A stretch of DNA of 27,487 nucleotides, from contig JNEM01012788.1 in assembly GCA_000697335.1 (NCBI GenBank), forward strand, positions 1 through 27,487, read 5' to 3'. Positions 22,731 to 27,487 of this stretch are shown here, one piece after another. Below the pieces are notes generated by a model. The model ran no database searches, was not told the origin of the DNA, and saw only the letters and a program-made list of their open reading frames with translations. The translations under genes were made by a program, and so were the position numbers. Position 1 is the first letter of the stretch. The number at the start of each line of letters is the position of its first letter. The DNA is from Conidiobolus incongruus B7586. Lineage: Eukaryota > Entomophthoromycota > Entomophthoromycetes > Entomophthorales > Conidiobolaceae.

Positions 22731-23677
22731 TTAGAAGAGTTGGTTCATGACCTTTAATGAAGCTTCGACACCTAAAAAAATGTTAATGAAGTGATTGGTT
22801 ATCCCATTATCAAGTAAAACTTACCTAAGAAGCAGGCAGCATTAGCGGGGAAAGCACGAAGCATAGCGGGTCCCAATCCCTTGAAGAGAGCACCAGGTCC
22901 TTCTGCTCTGATGAGCTTGACAAAGACGTCACCAACGCCCTTGTAGGTACCTTCAGGAGCGGTTTGGAGACGAGACTTCAAGACATCAGGAGGGATAGCA
23001 ACGGCCCAATTGGCCATACCAGCTAAACCACCAGCAACAAACACAGCGGTGGGGCTTAAGGCTTCGGGTCCCTTGTCCTTGGGTGTGAAAGCCTTCTTGA
23101 AGATCTCATAAGCACCAAAGTAGGCAACGGATCCTGGAATGTCTCTGAGTAAGGTGGCGACAGTACCTTTGTACAAGCCACGTATACCTGATTCTTTTAA
23201 GATACCACGGATGGCATCGGAGGGACCCTTGTACTTGGGAGGTTCGGTGGAGTTACCTTGGATTTGTAAAATACACTTAACACGTTCAGTGGGAGTCATT
23301 AATAATGTGGCAGGAATGGCTGAGAAACCACCGGCAAAGAGGATTTCGCCCAAGCTCAATTCCCTCTTGTCGTCATAGCCGTAGGTAGTGCGAACAATTT
23401 TCTTACCAAGGTCATAGCCCCAGAAACAGACGGCAAAGATGGGTGTGACACCAAGAAGAGGGGTAAGCATACCACGGTACAAACCTCTGGGACCATCTTT
23501 GGCGATAATCTGCTTGAAGGATTCTGCGACACCAATATTGGTGGTAGAGGTCTGGATTCTAACCTTGATCAAGTCTAAAGGATGACCAGCAGCAACCAAG
23601 CACATACCACCAAAACCACCAGATAAGAAGGATTTGATGCTGGTAGCTAAAGCGGATGATTGGTTTTCAGAAGACAT
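22731..23677 (-). CDS. CRC1: Mitochondrial carnitine/acylcarnitine carrier (SLC25A20/Crc1)
   Basis: Inner-membrane antiporter of the SLC25 family that exchanges acylcarnitine for free carnitine, feeding acyl groups to mitochondrial metabolism. Two exons: 23677-22825 and 22771-22731, total 297 residues (human 301). Three tandem repeats of about 100 residues each carry the carrier signature: PLDLIKVR, PTERVKC and PPDVLKSR. Specific to this subfamily are the start SFLSGGFGGMCLVAAGHPLD, GLYRGMLTPLLGVTPIFAVC and FWGYDLGKK, GIRGLYKGTVATLLRD, NWAVAIPPDVLKSR with LQTAPEGTY, and RAFPANAACFLG. Six membrane helices are expected. Codons are strongly biased to GCC, GGT, ACC and AAG, so the exon is far richer in GC than anything else here; with only one, very late, intron this fits high expression. 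Stop TAA. Confidence 0.94.
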
Positions 23678-23794
23678 ATTATCAATTAATTACTAGTCAA
23701 AAGAAGGTATATATGTTATTTTTTATTCGAGGATAGTTTTGGCAAGTAATAATCGTGGCTCAGAAACTGTAAATGCGTATTTATATGAAACCGA

Positions 23795-23807
23795 AATCTC
23801 TGAGATT
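23795..23807. promoter_or_regulatory. Perfect 13-base palindrome upstream of the carnitine carrier
   Basis: AATCTC-T-GAGATT, 118 bases before the carrier ATG, inside a 200-base stretch (about 23735-23920) that is clearly richer in GC than the spacer beyond it. The stretch is probably the core promoter. The palindrome could bind a dimeric regulator, but there is no second copy and no known consensus that I can match. Confidence 0.3.
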
Positions 23808-23920
23808 GATTTGAATTAATTATCATAGCATTGGGAATGAGATCATGTGGGAATTAGTTGATAGAGGTGGCTTATTCGGGTTAATCCATTCACTTAGCAT
23901 CCGAGACAACGCTATTCTTT

Positions 23921-25268
23921 AAATAATGATATGAACATATAAATATATCAATTAACTACAAATTTTATATACTATTACAACTAAATCACTATATTCTAAT
24001 AAATTAATAAATTAGTTAAATTTTATTATATAATTATAGGTTTATTGATTTTCTATTTTGACTATTTTTTCATTCATTATATAAATTATTGTGCAATATT
24101 ACAAATCAATAGATAAATTTATATTTAATCCCAATAATTTTTAAAGGTTGAAAAAGTAAAGAATATTGTTTAATATCCAAATTACTAAAAGAAACTAATA
24201 AAACTAAACTTGAAGGTTTAAATTGTGACTATATCATAATAATTAGATCAATCATATCCAATAGACTTCCACAAATATTAATATGAATGAACATGTGAAG
24301 GGTACAGAGATATTTACACATGACTATAAATCTAATCTGATTTATCCACGATTAACACCACATTTTTGTCACAAGAAGCGTCATTAGAATACTATTCAGT
24401 GTTATATTATAATATTTGATAAATTATCTTATCTACGAGTAATTTAAATGTATTAGCTGAGATGAATAGAATAAAATAGTACAATCAACAAAGTCAAGGT
24501 AAAAGTATATTGCTAACCAACTAGTGCATTGAAACAGATAACCAGTCGCATAGCATATAAAGTTATTATACTACTCAATAATTAACCCAGTGATGATGTG
24601 AAATCTTTGAAATAAAGTACTTGGTCAAATTGCGATGTGAATTTTACAGTTAACAATTCATGTGAGTCTAATAAAATCTTGGGATTTTAAAGGAGTTCAG
24701 ATGAACATATTCGAATAAAATACAAAAATGATAACAACGAGTAATATAAATTTGAAAAACTATTCAAAAATTAAGAATGTTAATCATACAACTCTTATAT
24801 TTAACATTCCTGATGAAATTAATTGAAATTTCAAATTCGAAATCTTATTTTTTGAATAAATCATCTCAAAATGATAAACCACTCCAAGTTAATTTATACC
24901 CAACTTTTAAACTGTGACGATTGTAAGGGATATGAATTAATAATAAATATTTCAGAATATACCATTTTTCAAGCTTTCAAATCGCAAAAATTAATTTAAA
25001 TTTTTTAATATTCTAGTAATGTTTTAAGTTATATGTTTGGTTGGTTGCAATGAATAAATTGTCAAGTGATTCCTTGATTCCATATGTTATTAACCTTTGA
25101 TCAATTGATTTGAAAATGTAATTTAAACAAGATTGCTTTTACTTTGGAATTATTATGTACATAATTGATTGAAGGTCAGAGTTTTTTATACGTTATCAAT
25201 TGTTTAATTGCTACAAATATTTATGATTAGAATATAGAATAAGTAAATAATATTTTATTATCAGTAGA

Positions 25269-25304
<36 letters not shown>

Positions 25305-25874
25305 AAAATCTAATCATTGATTTTAAATTTTTATTCTAATAAAATAGCAAAAGTAAAAATAATATCATTTTAATAATTAACACTCCTTGATAAAAAAATA
25401 ATATCCCATATTAATAATAACTATTTAACATTTTTATATATGTTTTTAAAAATTATATTTGAAATTATATATTTAATGATAAAATAAAAAGTCAAAATAT
25501 TGTCAATTTTTTTCCTTGGTTCAATAATTTTAACTCAACATACTAATTATAATCATAATAATTTATATCTTGTGAGTATAATAGTAATGATATAAATACT
25601 AATTCTTTTTATTAAGCAAAGATTTGATAATTTTCTGTTATATTTATATAGCTATTATTATATAATATAATAATATTTTAATTGAATTTTGTATACCTTT
25701 TAATAAAATTAATATTTAAAAATTTAAAATATAATTTATTATTATAATATATTAGTTTTGGTAATAATTAATTAATTATTATATTAATATTATTTATTTT
25801 GATATATATTATTTTAGGTTTATAATGATATTTTTGATTTTTTATTTAAATATTAGTTTAGTTTCTTGATAATA
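23921..25874. other. Long AT-rich spacer between carrier gene and transposon
   Basis: Roughly 24280-24900 is less AT-rich than the rest but has stops in all frames at about the rate expected by chance, so no gene is called. From 25200 on it is extremely AT-rich. The dinucleotide repeat at 25272-25301 is the only clear structure. Confidence 0.5.
25272..25301. repeat. (AT)15 microsatellite
   Basis: About fifteen uninterrupted AT units in the spacer left of the transposon. Confidence 0.9.
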
Positions 25875-25925
25875 CACTAGCTTATAAAAGTGAGTTATAA
25901 AATTATAATTATATATTTTTATCAA
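25875..25925 (+). repeat. Left terminal inverted repeat of the Tc1-like element
   Basis: Pairs with the right end at about 27415-27454. The motif AGTTATAAAAT is shared by both ends and by the fragment at the window start. It sits on the transposase 3' side. Confidence 0.85.
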
Positions 25926-26102
25926 TAACTTTGTTAATTCTTAATTAAATTAATTTAAATTAAAATATATAATAAACTTATATTATTTATTTATAAATAA
26001 GTATATTTGATCTAATTATATTAACTTTTAGTTAATATATTAAAATTTAAATTTTATCTAAGATGAGTTATAAATTTTTATGTTTTAATTATAGAAAGAA
26101 AA

Positions 26103-27097
26103 TTAAAACTTAATATATCTACCTTTTACTTTCCTAATTTCCTTAAGTTTATAGGGTATAGAGTCTACTAATTTCTTATATTAAGAAAAATTAATTTTGT
26201 TTTAACCTTCTTGAATATATTCCTAAAGCTTATTTAAGTTTTTAGCTAGTGGGAAAGTTTTAACTACTTTTTTTAACTAATCCTAAAGGTGTTAAATTAG
26301 ATTAAGGTTAAGGGATTAAAAAAGCTACTTTATAACTATTATTTTATCATTTTTAAACCATTTGGTAATAGAAATAATAATATAACAAAAGGTATTATCT
26401 TGTTGGAAAATAATATCTGATTTATTTAACTTATACTATTCAATAGTGTTTTTAATTCATTATTTAGAATATTTTAATATATCTCAGTATTAATTTCACT
26501 ATCAATTTTACAAAGATACTTTATACTAAAAAATAACATATATCCCTAAATTATAATTAACCCACTATTATATTTTTAGGTTGAAATAACATGATGGTTA
26601 TAAAATAGTTTTTAGTCTTTTCTAAAACATCTAGCTTTTCCATTAAATTTACTAAGATATATTTTTATTTTATCAAACTAAATAACCTTATTTTAATCAG
26701 TTTTAGTTCAACTTTAATGGTGACATTTAAACTCTTACTTAACCCTACAATAAAACTTCTTTAGTTAAGGGTGTTTTTTCTTAAAACACAAGCAATATCT
26801 ATTATAACATAAAGTATATATAATAGTATTAGTACTAATTAATATTCCTACATAGTCTTGTTATTTTTTCTATACTTTTATAGTAATATTATACTTACTT
26901 ATATTAACTAACCTATAAATATATCTTTTATCATATTTATCTATAATCCTAGCACACTTAAGTTTAAGCTTAGATATATTTTTATCATAATTTTTAATAG
27001 CTTTAACTATAGTAGACTAGCTAATACTAATAATTCAAATAATTTCACAAGTTGATTTATCTTTATTATAAAATTGATTAATATACAAGTGAATCAT
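26103..27097 (-). pseudogene. Tc1-type transposase relic
   Basis: Read on the minus strand from ATG at 27097 to TAA at 26103, about 331 codons, the normal Tc1 size. N-terminal helix-turn-helix: KSTCEII, then ISIS and STIVKAIKNY, matching the 'KSTREIAxxLGISxSTVxxxIKRY' pattern. Then ARIIDKYDKRYIYRLV corresponds to the second DNA-binding domain. The catalytic core keeps a first Asp (VI-stop-FDK, for VIWSDE), but the second is not visible and the third region reads SNLTPL where DLNPIE is usual. The C-terminus LVDSIPYKLKEIRKVKGRYI matches 'LVxSMPRRLxAVIKAKGGxTKY'. More than a dozen in-frame stops and one frameshift near 26341 interrupt it. Several stops sit where CAG, CAA, CGA or TGG is expected, that is C-to-T or G-to-A changes. 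Confidence 0.88.
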
Positions 27098-27414
27098 TTT
27101 AAAGAGGGATTTAAGTATTTTAATACTAATATTATTTAAAATAATAATTTACAATAATAATATTAGTATATATATATATATATATAAATCAATAAAAAAA
27201 AGATTTAAGTAATTTTTGTTTTATATACCCTTTTAACTCTTAAACCTACAAATTTATGACTCACCCTATTTAAAATTTAAAATTTGATATATTAACCAAT
27301 AATATATTAAATATAATTAAATATAACCTATTATAATCAGGTAATATATTTTAATTATATATTTTAATATAAATTAGTTTAGTTAAGAATTATTTAAGTT
27401 ATAGGTAAATATAT

Positions 27415-27454
27415 AAGTGATTTTTATTTTATAACTTACTTTTGTAGGCTAGTA
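27415..27454 (-). repeat. Right terminal inverted repeat of the Tc1-like element
   Basis: Partner of the left repeat at 25875; it lies on the transposase 5' side. The outermost base differs from the left end (TACTAGC against CACTAGC). Confidence 0.85.
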
Positions 27455-27487
27455 TATATTAAAAATTATTACCTTATATTTATTTTA

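Larger units (their letters stand above)
25875..27454. mobile_element. Full-length but decayed Tc1/mariner-family transposon, 1580 bases
   Basis: The left end begins CACTAGCTTATAAAAGTGAG and the right end, read inwards on the other strand, TACTAGCCTACAAAAGTAAG; the matched ends run about 30 bases with four or five differences. Both ends are flanked by TA (25873-25874 and 27455-27456), the Tc1/mariner target duplication. Length is typical of the superfamily, and a transposase relic on the minus strand fills the middle. A short (TA) run lies at 27168-27186 inside the right arm. The end of a second member of the family lies at 1-287. The copy is too damaged to make its own transposase, though its ends could still be recognised by an intact relative. 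Confidence 0.9.

Noticed and set aside
23139-23378. Plus-strand 79-codon frame within the carnitine carrier
   Set aside because: Antisense shadow of a GC-rich coding exon with biased codons.
23871-23905. CGG...CCG pair upstream of the carnitine carrier, resembling a yeast oleate response element
   Set aside because: The spacing (21 bases) and inner bases do not fit the CGG-N3-TNA-N9-12-CCG consensus.
24283-24820. A long plus-strand frame with almost no TGA that reads as protein if TAA and TAG meant glutamine
   Set aside because: In DNA of this composition TAA is several times commoner than TGA, so the near-absence of TGA is expected by chance. Ten conserved genes in the window use only CAA/CAG for glutamine, and the prenylated Rab5 tail requires TAA to be a stop. 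No alternative code is supported.

Overview
The window is nuclear DNA of an AT-rich eukaryote, most likely an early-diverging (non-Dikarya) fungus. Genes are broken by many short GT-AG introns, mostly 45-90 bases. The standard genetic code applies: TAA and TGA both end conserved proteins, and glutamine in conserved exons is read from CAA/CAG. Fungal affinity is inferred from a small mitoribosomal protein of the yeast Rsm25 type, an Arc1-like tRNA-binding cofactor and a fungal-style CorA channel. A GTPBP1/2-type GTPase, which the yeasts lack, argues against Dikarya. The species cannot be named from the sequence.

Layout, left to right. The first 287 bases are the end of a Tc1-like transposon with a tandemly doubled terminus. 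Then come RCM1/NSUN5 (rRNA cytosine methyltransferase, +), RSM25/mS23 (mitoribosome, +), a 2.4 kb spacer holding a decayed coding-like island, and a GTPBP1/2-family GTPase (+). This converges on YIF1 (ER-Golgi membrane protein, -). Behind YIF1 lie a short coding-like exon cluster (-) and a small acidic orphan gene (-). The centre carries a CorA-type Mg2+ channel homologue (+, 8 exons) and ARC1 (+), convergent with RAB5 (-, 8 exons). After a spacer with an odd GC-rich coding fossil come ALG10 (-), a doubtful small membrane ORF (-) and the mitochondrial carnitine/acylcarnitine carrier (-). The window ends with a 1.58 kb decayed Tc1/mariner element bounded by TIRs and a TA duplication, of the same family as the fragment at base 1.

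The genes are unrelated housekeeping functions: translation (RCM1, mS23, ARC1, GTPBP), secretion and glycosylation (YIF1, RAB5, ALG10), ion and metabolite transport (CorA, carnitine carrier). I see no operon-like logic or gene cluster. All exon boundaries below were placed by hand from reading frame, GT-AG sites and remembered family sequences; each chain gives an uninterrupted frame of a length normal for its family. The points most worth a second look are the GMN-to-GTN change in the CorA homologue, a four-residue tandem acceptor just after the Rab5 P-loop, the transposon family at both window edges with C-to-T/G-to-A decay, three coding-like islands outside the known genes, and an orphan gene whose first coding exon is only six bases.
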